NCBI RefSeq assembly: GCF_032854445.1
Contig: NC_088295.1
Coordinates: 25,161,385-25,225,384, forward strand
Source: Liolophura sinensis
Taxonomy: Eukaryota; Mollusca; Polyplacophora; Chitonida; Chitonidae
Direction of reading: 5' to 3'
DNA length: 64,000 bases
Under the pieces are notes generated by a model. It searched no databases, was not told the origin of the DNA, and was given only the letters and a program-made list of their open reading frames with translations. A program made the position numbers and the translations under genes. Shown here in pieces: positions 1-15,000 of the stretch; within the stretch, counting starts at the first letter, position 1, and each line of letters opens with the position of its first letter.

Positions 1-73
1 CAGACACCATAACCGCGAGCAACTTCTCGACCATTGAAATCCAGTCCATAGCAGTGAACAATTAGCTGAGGCC
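1..73 (-). CDS. B9D1: B9D1 exon 4 (cut by window edge)
   Basis: The acceptor TTTTTCTTAG precedes GGCCTCAG. With the T carried from exon 3 the exon reads [20 protein letters not shown], then GYGV. This is the core of the B9 domain. The exon continues beyond position 1. Confidence 0.92.
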
Positions 74-3000
74 CTAAGAAAAACACAAAAATTGCAGATT
101 ATCATCAGTTACAAAAACATAGTGTCAGTATCAAGTTTGTGTTAAAGCCACATTAAGTCATAATCCTGGTAACAGGTTATGAGAGCCTTGAGTCTCAAGG
201 GCATATTTAATTCAACAAACTGTTGACAATCTGACTATAAACCCACAAGACAAATCATCATGAACTAGTTCTTAACAGTCTGACAATGCACATAACACCA
301 GTCTGATATTAGAGCTCACTACATGATAGTTTACCATGATTTAGTTCGTAACAGTCTGACACACATGTACATAACAGCAATATGATAATAGAGCCCACTA
401 CATGTTAGTTTACCATGATTTAGTTTGTAACAGTCTGACACACTTGTACATAACACCATTCTGATACTAGAGCCCATTGCATGTTAGTTTAACATGATTT
501 GGTTCGTAACAGTCTGACACACATGTACATAACACCTGTATGATATTAGAACCCATTGCATGTTAGTTTACCATGATTTAGTTTGTAACAGTCTCACATA
601 CCTGTACATAACACCAGTATGATATCAGAACCCATTGCATGTTAGTTTACCATGATTTAGTTCGCAACAGTCTCACATACCTGTACATAACGCCTGTATG
701 ATATTAGAACCCATTGCATGTTAGTTTACCATGATTTAGTTCGTAAGTCTCACATACATGTACATAACACCAGTATGATATTAGAACCCATTGCATGTTA
801 GTTTAACATATATATATAATATAATGTACATGATAATGAATTAGCTTTCCTCAGTTTGATAATAGTACACGACATGTCACCTTCATTTAGTTTGTAAGTC
901 ATACATGTACATCTAGTACACATGACACATGATATCATAATGAATTAATTTCAAGCAGTTTGATAACTTAACCCATGGCATACATCTTTTACCATGATTT
1001 AGTGCATGTGATTTGTGATAATGAATTAACTAGTTTTCTGCAAACTGATTGATCCAGAACACATACGACTAGTCATCACGATTTGTAATAATGTGAGTGA
1101 ATGAGTGCTTAAGGGTTTAATGCCATACTTAGCAATTTTTCAGTCATATAACGATGAAGGAATCCTTAGAGTGCATATAATGTGCCTTCTTGTTGCAGGA
1201 CGCGTTTCCATCGCTCTTTTATCCAGTGCTACTTCACTGAGACATTTTACCGAAGGCAAGTAAGTCGCCCTGCCCAGTGTATTTACTTATGCAGGTCAAC
1301 CAGTCGTTGCACTATCCCCTTCATGCTGAATGCCAAGCGAGGAAGTTACAACTTCCTCTTTTATGTTCTTTGGTGTAACTTAACCCAGGATTGATCCTGG
1401 ATCTATGCTCTACCAACTGTGCTATCAGGGCCAGCCGTAATGATTAGACACACATGCATTAAACATGATGGGTACACCATGAGAGTAATTACTGCCTTTT
1501 TCTGCCAACACATGAGGAGTCATAATGAATTATGTTTCAAGTGTGAATTATTTTAGTACAAATGAATCATAATAGATCTATATTAATTTTTAGCAATCTA
1601 GCATGTTACACATATGATGCAGAATAAAGAATGAATGTTTTGTAAACTATACTTTTACCTACAATGTAGTACACATCACTGCATATACGATGAGTACTTA
1701 ATAAGTGATAATACTATGTAAGTCACCATGTAATACTAAACACAATGTAATAAATCAACTGCATGTGTACATGTACACGTACGTTAGGCAAGCCAAACAC
1801 CATCATTAACAATAACATCTAATAAATTGTAACAGGTACCATGCATAATTACCCACATAATTACTGTATATATTGTGTGGAAATTTTTACAAATGTGAAA
1901 AGATATCAGTTCCATATCTCTATCCTTTTCCATATGCTCTTTAGAATGTAATACAATTTTCCTGCTCTGTGGACAAGGCATGACATGACTATTGTACAGA
2001 ATCTTTCCCTGGAACAAGGACATTAAACCACTAAAGCAACATCAATTATCTTTACACAACTACAACATATCAGATGAGGTTAATGTGTATGAAGGCCTTT
2101 GTAACATAATCATGCCTACTGGGTATATATTCACACTGGCCTCAAGGTTAGACACAAGAGGGTGATTTATTCAAATGGCAATGAATCTTTCACGCTCTAA
2201 AAACCCAATCAGCATTTTGTGATAGAAATCAATACTTGAACGATCTCTTTGAAGAACCAAAAACTATCAATTTACAGCCTTTGCCAAAAATGTTAGATTT
2301 ACAATGCTGTCATACATGGAAAGATATTCCCCTAGGTAATATCTACATTGCATGGATCAGCAATGATATATTTACAAGGCTTGCATTCCAATAATAAAAT
2401 TTATTCACATTAGATTATTTATGATGTACAGCTAAAGCATACTTTTCAACAATCTACAGAAAACAATTCTTTGCATATATTATTTTAAGTTTTGACAACA
2501 TCAGTGGTACAGTCAACTGTTTTCATGTGTATCGCAAAAATATACAGTCCATAACATAATATTTATCTATTTATTGAATTAGTCTTCAGTGTGACACTCA
2601 GGAATATCCATAAGTCGAAAGAAGGAAGTCATCAATGTTGTGTTTACAACTATCAATGTTGTGTTTACATGGTGCAAGAGCCATCAATCTGTGAAGTTTA
2701 ACATGCAATTAAGTGTTACTCCAATAAATACTGATATAACTGACAACATTCCTCTACAGCTCCATGGCATTATTAAGGTGATTTACTGTGAAACAAAAAT
2801 CTCACATATAACATATTCATTAAAAGTCACAAATTAAAACTAAATCCCATCAAAATGAACGAAACTTTAATAATGTTACTCGATTAAATGACACCATTTT
2901 GATATAAATAATAACAATTATTACTGTGTTGTCGTATGTAATTTCCCAAAAGGTAAAAATGCATAAACATCATACATCTAAAAAATTTCTATTGATTCTC

Positions 3001-6000
3001 TTTGCATATATATGTATGTACGTCTACACAAGAAAACATGAAGATATGTTAACCAAAAACCCTGGGGGGCGTGTCCAAAGGGGCTTGATGAATAATCTCA
3101 AAACATGGCAATACTGCAGCAGCCAAGGGGTTTGTTGGCAAGTAAGAGATGACCAAGGTTCAACCCCAGCTTCAGCCGTACCTTCAGTAGACTTCAGATT
3201 CTCAACATTCCTGGTGAGATTCCTGCTGAACATTCCTGGTGAACATTCCTGGTAAGAGCTACCTTTTTTCAGAGATCACGATCAGGAGGATGTACTTGCT
3301 GATCTAATAGTAAAACTGCAATTCTTCAACCTTTTCACCAGTTTGCAAAGTGTTTATTCAAGTATATTCAGAAAACATCGATAAAATTATACTTTTTTGT
3401 GATGCCCTGAAACTGGCCAATCCAACCTATGTAGTTTTGTCTCCAAACTGCATCCAGCTTGCTACAGGCAGACAATGCATGTGATGATCTGATGGTAATG
3501 ATGGTGATGAAAGGGACATTAAACTCCCAAGCAAAATTGTAAGCTTGCCAAGCATAAAGTTCTAATTTTGTCACCATGAACATGTAAGTGCACCTCCAAT
3601 GAACAACCAAAGCCTCTTTCAACGAGATAAGACCAAAAGTATTGCTGACTTGTATTGAGAGCAGAAACAGCAAAATCCTATCAATGTGGTCACATCTTAG
3701 TATTATAATATACAGTTTGAAAAAATAAAAATATTTAGTTTTGAGATCTCGTTCAAATAATATGGTCAACATAAGATATTTTTTAAGTAACAGGGAGATA
3801 GGTGGAGAAACATCTAACTGATAGGTCAGTTTAGGCCAAAATTTAAATGCGTTCCCACTGGGTAGGACACGAACTGCATGCATGATTGTAAAGCTTGTCC
3901 CATTATCACATTCTGTACTCACAGCCTGAGGGGTTTGTACTCTTGAAGGACACATCTATGGGGAAATTCCAAACAAATTGTTGTCTTTCATCAGAACTCT
4001 TCTTTGTCATTTGAGACATCCCTTCTTCTAAACCCTTCAAGTGAAAGTAATGATATGTTACATGTATGGGAAATCATGACAAAAAAACCAGTAAAAGCAT
4101 GTGAATGGATTATTGAAAAAAAAAACTAACAAACAAAAACACACACACACACACACAAGTGCAACACATACAAAAAAAAACAATATCAAAATCTAATCTC
4201 TACACTTCTGCATTAATGGAATCACCATCAGGAAAATTACAGTGCAGTATATCAAATTTAATAAGATGTATTTGGTCTTAGGTAGACATGCTAGACTGTG
4301 TGGTTCTTGCTTCTGTTTATCTGTCACTGTTAGTCTAATGCTTAATGCCCTAGGTTAAGATGTTACATGTCATATATGTCCTACATGTGCACTAGTACAA
4401 CACACAGCATGTTTACGGGAGGAAGGAGAAGAGAAATTAGACCTTAGACTTTGGAGGAAATAACTGCCCCTTGATGGGACATTAAACTTTCATGGTTAAA
4501 GGACATCCATGAACTACAATGTACATTATATTATTAAAATTATATGTACATTGAAACATTTCTTACAGAACCGAACTACAGGAACATGTAACATGAATAT
4601 AACTACTAATGAAGGCTGGGGTCTTGTAGGATGTACATGCACAGTGGGTCTAACTGAAGTATTTGCCTATAATAATATGTGACATCAACAGACATCTACA
4701 TGTATCCCTGATGTGCCACTGAATTCAAGCAGAAATACATGTAAAGTATTAACTGATTTTTCTGAACAAACTCCAAATTTCTAGTAACTTTTTTCATAAA
4801 TGACATCCTGGCGCCAAAAAAAACTAATTTATGAAGTTTTCTGAAAGTCGGAACTGACATCCAATCGTACTTACAGCATTTGATGAAACCTTGATAAGAA
4901 GCAAAAAAAAATTTTGGTTTCAGGCAAGTTTTAGCTTTAGCTTTAGGTTATTTTTGTTTAATGTTCATCCATATGACCGTAAATGTAATCTGGACAACAT
5001 GTATTTTGTAATAAAAAGGTGACAAATACTTCAGAGAAATTGCATAGCAACAGACACTTACAGACGTGATGACCCAGTCGGGGCCATATGTGAAGCAATA
5101 CCGACAGTAAATGTCATCAAACTCAGGAAACTGAAAACAAAACAAAAGACAGATTTTAAAACCCGAAAACAGCAGTGTTCTTAAGGATTACTGATAATGT
5201 TTACATTATAAATGCTGTTGGCAACTAAATGACTACATAGACAATTAATGCAAATGCTTATGATTGTCTTTCAATATTTTTGAGCTTATATCCCACGCAA
5301 TGTTAAAGACTTGGTGCAGTGTTACTAATTTATACTTTGTTATTTTATACATGTTCACTCCATCAGCAAATAACTGTTCATATTTACACGTCTTTATTTG
5401 TCTCATTTGATGTTTAAGAGCATACTCTGAAAGACTTTGTCAGTCATGATTTATAAATGGAGGAGTGAGTCTCACAAAGGCAGCTCCTGTACTTAAATGT
5501 ACACCAATTAATAATACAGGTTGCCAAAATGAGAAAGAAATGTGAGTGCTTGGGGTTTAACGTCGTACTTAACAATTTTTCAACCATATAACGATGAAGG
5601 AATCATTAGAGTGCATGTAATGTGCCTCCTTGTTGCAGGACGGATTTCCACCGCTCTTTTATCCAGTGCTGCTTCACTGAGTCGCTTTACCGAAGGCTAG
5701 TAAGCTGCTCCGCCCAAGGCAATATACAGATGCGGGTCAACCAATCATTGCACTATCCCCTTCATGCTGAATGCCAAGCGAGGAAGTTACAACTTGCTCT
5801 TTTATGGTCTTAGGTGTGACTCGACCCAGGATTGACCCTGGATCTACCACTCCCGAAGCAGGCGCTCTACTATCTGTCCTATCCGGGCCGGTATATAAGT
5901 GGAAGGAAACGGAGCGTGCAGAATAAACACTGCATGAAGATGATACATTGCAAATGAAATTAGTGTGATCATGTACATGTACAAGCCCATTTTATCATCG

Positions 6001-9000
6001 GTGTATTACATTGTACTCTTACATGAATATTTCACTTACATGATGCCTGCCAGCATTACGATAGGAGGAAAACAGGCAGGGCTCAGAAGAAACTAACAAC
6101 ATTCTAGAGGTTCCTAGTAGACTTTCCCACATATGACCAGATAGGAAGCCAGCATGACTAAGATGGACCGGTGGTCTGAACTGACAGTGACTGATTCGGT
6201 GAAAGGTTCCCGAGTCATTGTGCTACGTTAGCACGTTGACCACTCTGTCACAAAGGCTGTCCCTTTCATTATACATGTACAACAATTAATAATACAGGTT
6301 GTCAAAAAAGAAGACAGAAATGAAAGCACATGTATGATTATAAAATAAACAAGAGAATCTCACTCAGCCATGAGACAGATCAGGTGACAAGTTGACATTA
6401 ATCTCAGCATCTGGTATCACCAGCATGTGCAACCCTGTACTTTTTGGGAGAGCACATTTCCATAACAACATTTTCAATAGCAAGATTAAGGAAATCCAAT
6501 GTTTGATTACTGATACTGTACCACCAGGCCATAAGCATCCCTGAACAATGTTGATTAATAGACAAAGGGAGTTAATAATAAAAGCTGCATATGAAAAACT
6601 ACAGACACTGTACTCTACACGTTTATAAGAGGCATATTCTATTAGCACAGGTGTTCCTGATAGCAATCACTTATATAGTGTGTTCGACATGTCAGTGACC
6701 AGAGCAGAAACATATGCTCTCAAAACAGTTATTCAACTCTGTAATTAAATACTTTCCTTCACCGAACAGAAACTCTTCCAACTACTTGCATCCAAGTCAA
6801 ACTCCACAGATGAAATATCACTGCTAGCAACAGTGAGCTTAAATAGCAACGGTACATGTGAATGGTACATTGTAAATGTCAACAAGCGCGCTCATGTAAT
6901 GCAAAGTAGTTCCAGCGTTAATATAGTCAAATAATGTACCTGACTTTCACCAATGGCCTTTATGAAATTTCGGAAACTAACCATATCATGCAGCATGCAC
7001 ATGCATTCACATCCAAAAGACTACAACACCCACACTATGTTATCGTATACATAAATATTACCATGGCATCACAAGCCAACCTGTGACAAGTGCGCACATT
7101 ACATGTAGCAAATAGGGTCATGGTGTACATGTAAATACATCTGATAATGGGAGACAACTGTGAAAAAAGGGGAAACTTTTCAGCCAGATCAAAACCAATA
7201 AGAAAATCTACATACGTTAATTTACATGTAGTAGCACACTGTCCCAACATAAAAACTATTATAGCTATGCAATAATTGGTATTTATAATACACACAAAAT
7301 GAATACCCACTATTACAAACACAAATCAAACTGTGACAAAGAAATTATTGTGCCCTTCATAACTAAATGTTTTGTCACAATGTCTGTATCAGTAACTGAT
7401 GTTGGTATTGATAGCAGCAATGTTTACCGAGTGGCTGTGTAAGAAGAACTGCTCAGCCAAAGAGGAATATAAAGTGAAACAAGACCTATATTCTACCAGC
7501 ATCATGAGCCCGCTTTCCAGCTGCTGCTGTGTTGCACGAGTTCTTACATTATGTGAAACAATTTACTTCAAATCAAGAATCAGTCAAACAGGGTGGCAAA
7601 ACTTGAAAGTAAATTATATACCATATTCTGTACAAAAGAACAGAAGTTGGCTGAATGCCGATGCTAGATTTAAGTCAACTTTATGCAACTGGAAGGAGTT
7701 AATATGAAAGAATGTCCCTTTAACAGGACTAGACCTGTCTTATGATAAACATATACGTGTTCATGTATGTAATAGACAATTATGTCTATGTTCCATAAAA
7801 TTAGGCACACAATGTTATGATATCATTGCATTCATTGCTTCTATTGCTGAAACCATTTTCCTCATTTTCTCATCTTTATTCAAACAATTTCAATCTCTTT
7901 ATCCATTGAATTTACTGTAAATGTGTCACGTTTCTTCCTTTTATATCTTAATTGTTCGCACTATGTAAAACAGGTGAGTTTTACAATTAACTTCCTAAAA
8001 TTTGTATTGATTTGTCTTCCTTGTTATATCCCAAAACATCCTGCACACAGAAATATATGATGTCTTCAGGCTGTCACAAGGTATGTGTACACATGGCAGC
8101 TTGGTGTGGTAAAAAGAGACTGAATTCCTATAGGGCATTTCAGTAAATGCCAGTAGATATGGAAAGTCTTAACTGCCTTTCAGAGAAAAAGAAATTGTTC
8201 AATACAGATTCACCAAAACTTTAGGGTAGCCTATCATGTTATCACATATCAAGCAGTGATTTGCCTAAAGGGAGGTTGAAACTAAATGTAAATGAACATG
8301 GGTCTGCAGATTATTCATATTTCCACATTACTGTGTCTAAATTGGTTGCAAATTGCCTATATCTGCTATACATGTAAATCATACAGCAGCCATGCCTGGA
8401 AGAGAAACCAATGCATTCTACATTACAGCCACATGAAGCCACTGAGTTAAAATGCTACATGGTGAATATAACTGTACATATATGATACCATGATTTTGTT
8501 TGGGAAATGACAAGTTATCAAAGAGCAGTTATTGGCACCTGTATTTCAATTTACTGTCTGCCATGAATACGCTGTCCAGCTCAATAAAATATGTTGCTTA
8601 AGTGGATGTGCTCTCTCACACAGGTCGTCAAGTACAAATCATGTATTTTGTTGAGATTACAGTTTAGTTTGCTTTTTGTTTTGTTTTGCAAAAACTGAAT
8701 TTTAATTCGCTTTATACAGTACATGTAGATGTTTTCAAGATGTTAGCAGGATATATACAGACTGAGTCATAACATTTGGGAAGACAGACTTTCAAGGTTC
8801 TGAAAGATCCAAAATCTTTTTGATTGTGACCATTAACCCTGTTTACATGTTGCATGAAGCAGATCAGCTATTCAGTGCAAATGATGTTTTTCCTGATATT
8901 CACACGAGGACTGGACCATTACAAAATATGACAAAGATTTCTACCATATACATGTACATGTATGCACATCATTTATGTCCTGTATATACTACATGCATGT

Positions 9001-12000
9001 ACAAATGGCCATTTTTGTCCTCAAGTTCTAATCAGATGACTGAAATCTCAGAGAATGCTGCCTAAATACACAGGTATGCAAATTTCTGCAAACTTTTTGC
9101 AAGATCTGAAATCATGGGCTTTAAATTTTTATTTAAGTGTTAATCAAGCTTTCTTCTTCATGTGGTATTTTGGCTACAGATTATAGTAAGAGATTAAGCA
9201 TTTTAGTACAAAAATCTTAAATTTTCAAAACCACACATCACCTTTAAAGACAGCTATAAATGAAGTTTATAAACACTGCTTCCTGAATCTGGTACTAATA
9301 TATCTCAAACATTTTACTTCCGTCGATAAAAATATAATTATAAACTTATCATGGAAGCAGTTTGAAATCTTACAGTCTTAAAGACGACCCTGGCAAATTA
9401 TCTTCTTTCATAAAGAAAACAAATTATTTGTCAAAAACAGATTTAGCATGTGAAGCCAATCTGTTACAAACAAAACCAAGTAATATGCTTCTACTAAATA
9501 ACAATGCTCTGATGGTTGTCTTTATCATGAGAGGTGAACTATGAGGCCATCAGTATAAATATGCTTGTTGGGGGTAACCCCAGGGACAATGCAAAGAACA
9601 GCCCTACTCTACAGTTTTTATTAGGCTTTCGGTGGATTATCTTTTTTTTTGTGAGTCAATGCTACTTTATTTAAAATCTCTATCGTTTCCAGTAGCCAAG
9701 ATAAAAAAAAAAAATTTCTACCAACCTACCCTATTTTTTCTGATAGGGTTCGCCCACCTACAACGTAGAATTTCTTAAGGATGGCCAGGAAAGCTAGCAC
9801 CAGCTGAGTTATGACACAATTACTGTTCTACCATAACATGAAATTTACAGGTTAAGCACACAGAAAGATCATGTCAAAGCAGTGAATGTCAGGAGTTAGC
9901 GGGCTTATGCAGGCACACACACATCTGACGACTTTACTATTAAGGTATCCCTTAAGAAACCAGACCTGGGAATTATCACGGTTCGTTCACCAAGGGCTTA
10001 CAAAGGCTTCTTGTCTGTCACCAAAATGACCAGAAGCCCGGCATTTTTGTTTGGCTGGAAGACTTATGGGGGACAAAAATAGAACAGGTGTCCTCTGCAA
10101 GAAGCAATTATTCCAGACTGTCTGACTGTATTTGTACCATGTTCATAGCCAGTGCTTATAGGTACACAAGGTCAAGGCATTAATAATCCAGAAAACCATG
10201 GTACATGTAGCTCAGTTGACATTCCTCTCTCTGGTCTGTCTCTGGTGTTTCAACCAAAGACCAGTGCGGAACCAATGACGTGAATGAAGAGCAAAGTTCA
10301 AATGTAGCTCAGGCACTTCTGGTAATAAAGCCTTCCATAGCCCTGCCTTACACTTGACAAAGTTCCTAATTGTTCTGTATGCTTTATGCTGCTCTTAGGA
10401 TTCAGGACAACCTGAGCCATGTACTTGCACATGTAAAGTCACTTAATATACACCCACACACCTACAGCTGGACAATGCATACTCAAATAATACCAGAGGA
10501 ATACTACCAGAGGTTTTACACTTTACAATGATGTCATAACTGTCACCAATTTAGTCCTCTTTACTTCATACAGGTTACTGATATAAGAGTCCCATTGTCG
10601 CACCAAAGGTGCATTAAACATGTTAAAAGGTAATTAAGCCAGACTTAACTCTTAATACCAACATCCAGCTAAGACAAAAGGAATCAGGCTTATCAATCCA
10701 GAGAAAACTTTATATCAGGTTTTTAATCTATAGACTATAATTATTGACTAACTGGGCAATGAAGGTCACTATATAAACACTAGCCTCACCAGGCTTGCAC
10801 CCACACGCAAAGAATACATTTAAATAAACAGGTGGCTCCTAAAAAACAGGCACTCACAACTCCATATACTGGGAAGCCTTTCCTTCCTAAAGTAAGTTAG
10901 ACTAAATCTTTGTTGTCCATTGTTTGTTCCTGCCTTTGCAATCAGTACTTGCTGGTAAACTGGTTACATACTGGTAGTACTCATATACATGTATTACAAG
11001 AAAGTAAACAAGGTCAAATCCCACTGGTCAACCTGTGGTGTATTTTTAAAACAACAAATGCAATTGTCACATGTATACAATCTGCATCTGAAATTTCGGG
11101 CTTGGTATGGATGACACAACAAACACAAGTATGGTTCACTGAGGTTTATTCTGCAATTGTTTTGAGCCAGATGAGGTTAAAAAAAACAGCATTTACAACT
11201 CTAATGTCATCATAATGCGTTTCTAATGTCATCGAAAATCTCTCAAAAATGATGCTAGAAACAAGAGGATCTGGGAAACTTGGGTGTAACTCAGGAATGG
11301 TTCTTTGGTAATTGTGAACTTCATAATTCCATATACTTACAGTGTAAATTTTAAGTTTGACAAGTTTTTCTAAAGAACTATATTCCTAAATTATGCGCAT
11401 CCAAAACAAAATCTGTTGAATTGAGAACATGTGATTATGGCCATCTTTCAACATCTTTCAAACAGTGAAATTTTGTCAGCACGACACACTGTCATCAAAT
11501 TTAAGTTTCATTCTTTAGCTTTCCGTTTACAAATATACCATTAAAATAAATAAATGCTTCACATAAATATCCCAGTTCTGGCGATTTTGTTCTCCTGGTA
11601 GAGCTAAAATTTTGTGTGGTCCATGCTATAAACATTTAATTCCAAAAACACTGGACTGGTCTGTCAATAATCACCATGTTCTGAGGAAAAAAGCACTTTA
11701 TTTTAACTATCAAACATCTGAGAAAGACACAATTTTCTTCTACAGCCTGCCATGCACATACATTCTATGTGTTTGTACACGATGTTTAGTACCATGTACA
11801 ATGTAGGCCTTTAATTACATACATGTATTATAGACAGGTATGTACTTTTTCAATTTCATTATAAGGTTCTTTGCTTATATGGTGCTGATATGCTGTCCCA
11901 AGTTAACAGCTCTAACACTTCAGTGTATGACGTGTGTGGCTGATGGTTGTTGTCACATGTTATTACCTCTGGCAGGTGTAGCACCATGTAAATGGCCTAG

Positions 12001-15000
12001 CCCAGGGTGTGGAGGGCCAGTGGTGTGGGCTGTCACATAACAAAGTGGAAGCCAGGCCTACGATAATCTAATAGCCATTAGCCGCAGGCTTTTTAGACTG
12101 TGCTGTATTAACGTATCCGTGTCTCATCCCAAGCTTTATACAATTAGCCCAGGAAGTCACCTCTTTGGTATTAAAGCCTGTCACGTTGAGGAAGCATGGA
12201 CAAGAGTAAATGGCTTGGCATAAACTCCTACCTTCCCAAATTATTCCCCGGCCTAAGTTAATATGGGTATTATTCTACCAGCCATCACATTTCATTTGGA
12301 AAGGTAGTAGCCAACACCTCATCTGGGACACTGGACAGGCCTTTCACGCACATGTAATTATTACCCCGCCTTAAGTCCTCCTCCCCAACCCCCTTCCCTG
12401 GATAGTGTGTTAGCAGCAACTAGGTTTCCATCTAGACAGATGAGCCCTCTAATCGCAATGATACCCTAAATCCAGCCAGTCTTTGTCTGCCCTGATTTGT
12501 AAATTATGCATGGGATTGGACAATGTGTGCACAAGTGGGCTGCTCCAGATTTTTATGATTAAGCATATGTGCATGTGCACAAACATACAAGTACATGCTG
12601 TACACATGTTTGTTAATTATATCATGATGATTTTGCACATGTATTGATGTATAGCTGACAAATGATGCATGTATATGCTATAATTAAGAAAACATTTAGG
12701 GAGCAAGACTGCATTATAAACATGCACATGTCAGAAAACACACACCCACTCTGACAAACACACTATGGCACTGTACTAAACACATGTAAGAAAACAGTCT
12801 GCATGGTCACAACAAGTTGACAGTGAAAATTTGGCATGCACATACGCATGTGCTGATGATCAATGTACCAGACGTATTGCATGTTAAACTTAATTTGGGG
12901 GTTAAAAGTTAAAAATTGCATGTTCATGTTGTCCAACCCAAGCAGTGGTGCATGGGGTTTATATTTATTTTTCATTTTTGTTTTACTTTTTCAGTTTAAA
13001 CAAAATGGCAAACAGTACTGAAAATAAAAAATGACAAAGCTTCTTAATAGGGCCCTATTTGGTGGATGTATATAAGTGGCGATACAATTAAGAAAAAAAA
13101 AGATATTACATACCCGCTGGATCTTCTGCTTTACAATTTAAACATCAATATCTGCTTGAAAACGATCACATGTACCTGTATACATAAGGTACGATTTTTT
13201 ACTTTTATTAATTTTTTTTTTTCAAGAATTGTTCCCTTTTAAATACAAAGCATATCATGGGTGGAGGAAACCACTGGCATTTGGCAAATTATATGCATAC
13301 ATGTACAATGTAGTGGTTACCTTTTCCACACGTGACATATGTGATGTTGATGGAAGGCAAACTTGTATCTGACAATCTTCATGTAAGCTTAGCTACAAGA
13401 GGGTGAGAGCATGTACTGGTAAACGCTTATTGTCACCTGAGAACAACAGAAACAGAACAGTACATATGTATCTAAGCTTCATGTATTTATTAATTTGACT
13501 GGTGTTTTGAGTCACATACTCAAGAGTATTTCACTAATACAACAGCAGCCAGCATTATGATCGGAGGAAACCAAGCATAGCCTGCAGGAAAAACCAAGAC
13601 CATCTGCCAACCTTGAGAGTTGCAGAAATTAATGTTGAGAGATCTTAAATGAATTCGATGTTTTTCCGCATAAAGAGTTCCATTAGACATTTTCTGAAGT
13701 CCCACCTTCCCTAATTCCTCAAAGTTTTTGCCTATGAATGAGTGCAACTTTCAGTGCAATTTATGCACCTTTTTAATTTGAGTTTGAAAAACATTGAGTT
13801 GGCCAGCTTCAATGCTTCATAAAAAGTATGATTGTATAAGTCGGTGCAGAATAATGCCTTGAAACTATGTTTAAATAAACACATTACAATCATGCGAAAA
13901 GACTGAATTACAATAACCACATGTATGGGCATGTACATGTATGCAAGAGTATTACACGTATGTACACAAATCCAATTCCTATTCAGGGTTTTGTTTGTTT
14001 TTAACGATGACTGCCAATGATAAGCTACATGTACATGTAATGTTTCAATCCATCGGGACCCTCAGATTCTAATCTTCTTTTGTCAGTTACATTTACACAC
14101 AATGTGCCAAGCCTTCAGATCTCTTCACAGCCAGCTCTCAGGGTTAAAACAATGTCGGAAAGATTGTCATAACTTACATGTTGCTTCAAACTCAGTGTGT
14201 TCCTTTCCTCCGAAAACATGAAATGTTAATATAACTGTCTGAGAAGACGTTTTGATCTCCTTCTAATCACTACAGGCTGCCAGTGAAAACAGCCATATTT
14301 CTCAAAGCTCTTTTTTACAGGACACATCTTAATGCGTCCTTTTCAGATTATAGAAAATGTATGAGATGGGATGACAGAGTAAACAAAGCCGTTTAAGTTT
14401 TAAAATGTCTGTAAAAGCTGTAAAATACACTTCTCTGTCTGCATGTGGATAAAATTATTTATGATACAGGTATCAATACTTAATAGTCTGTGAATTAGAG
14501 AAATTGTATAGAGAAATGTATGAGCAAGACATTTCGCAAGGACTTCTGTAGCGTAGGGTGGCTGGCTTACAAAGCTGAATACATGTACAGATGTACTGTA
14601 AGTCCATGAACAAGCCAGAAACAATGGTAATATACTCCATGTGAGTTATTTTCAAAAAAAAATGATGAACCATAAAAGACAACATGTTCCGGAATTTTAT
14701 AGATCAGGACTACTGGGTCATATTTTAGTCACTAATTAAGCAGTGCGTGTTAGTTTTGTTCAAAATATTCATTATTTAAAGGTCAATCAAAATTCAAATA
14801 TTTAAAACCATACACCTGTACATTAACTTATAATGTTAGAAAATGTAATGCAATGACATATCCATATGTCTACTGACACATATCTGATTTTGCGTGAACA
14901 AAGGAACGTTCAGTTTTATACAAGATTTCCTTTCTACCATCAACTCACTCAAGTGGCTGCATTTAGAAAGCCTGATTTTCTTAAGTCACACAAGTCATTG

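Noticed and set aside
3368-3955. 195-codon minus-strand frame
   Set aside because: It overlaps the end of B9D1 exon 3 in another frame and runs through intron sequence; no recognisable domain.
1182-5813. Similar 60-70 codon plus-strand frames at 1182-1394 and 5622-5813
   Set aside because: Both are inside copies of the same SINE; their similarity comes from the element, not from a gene family.
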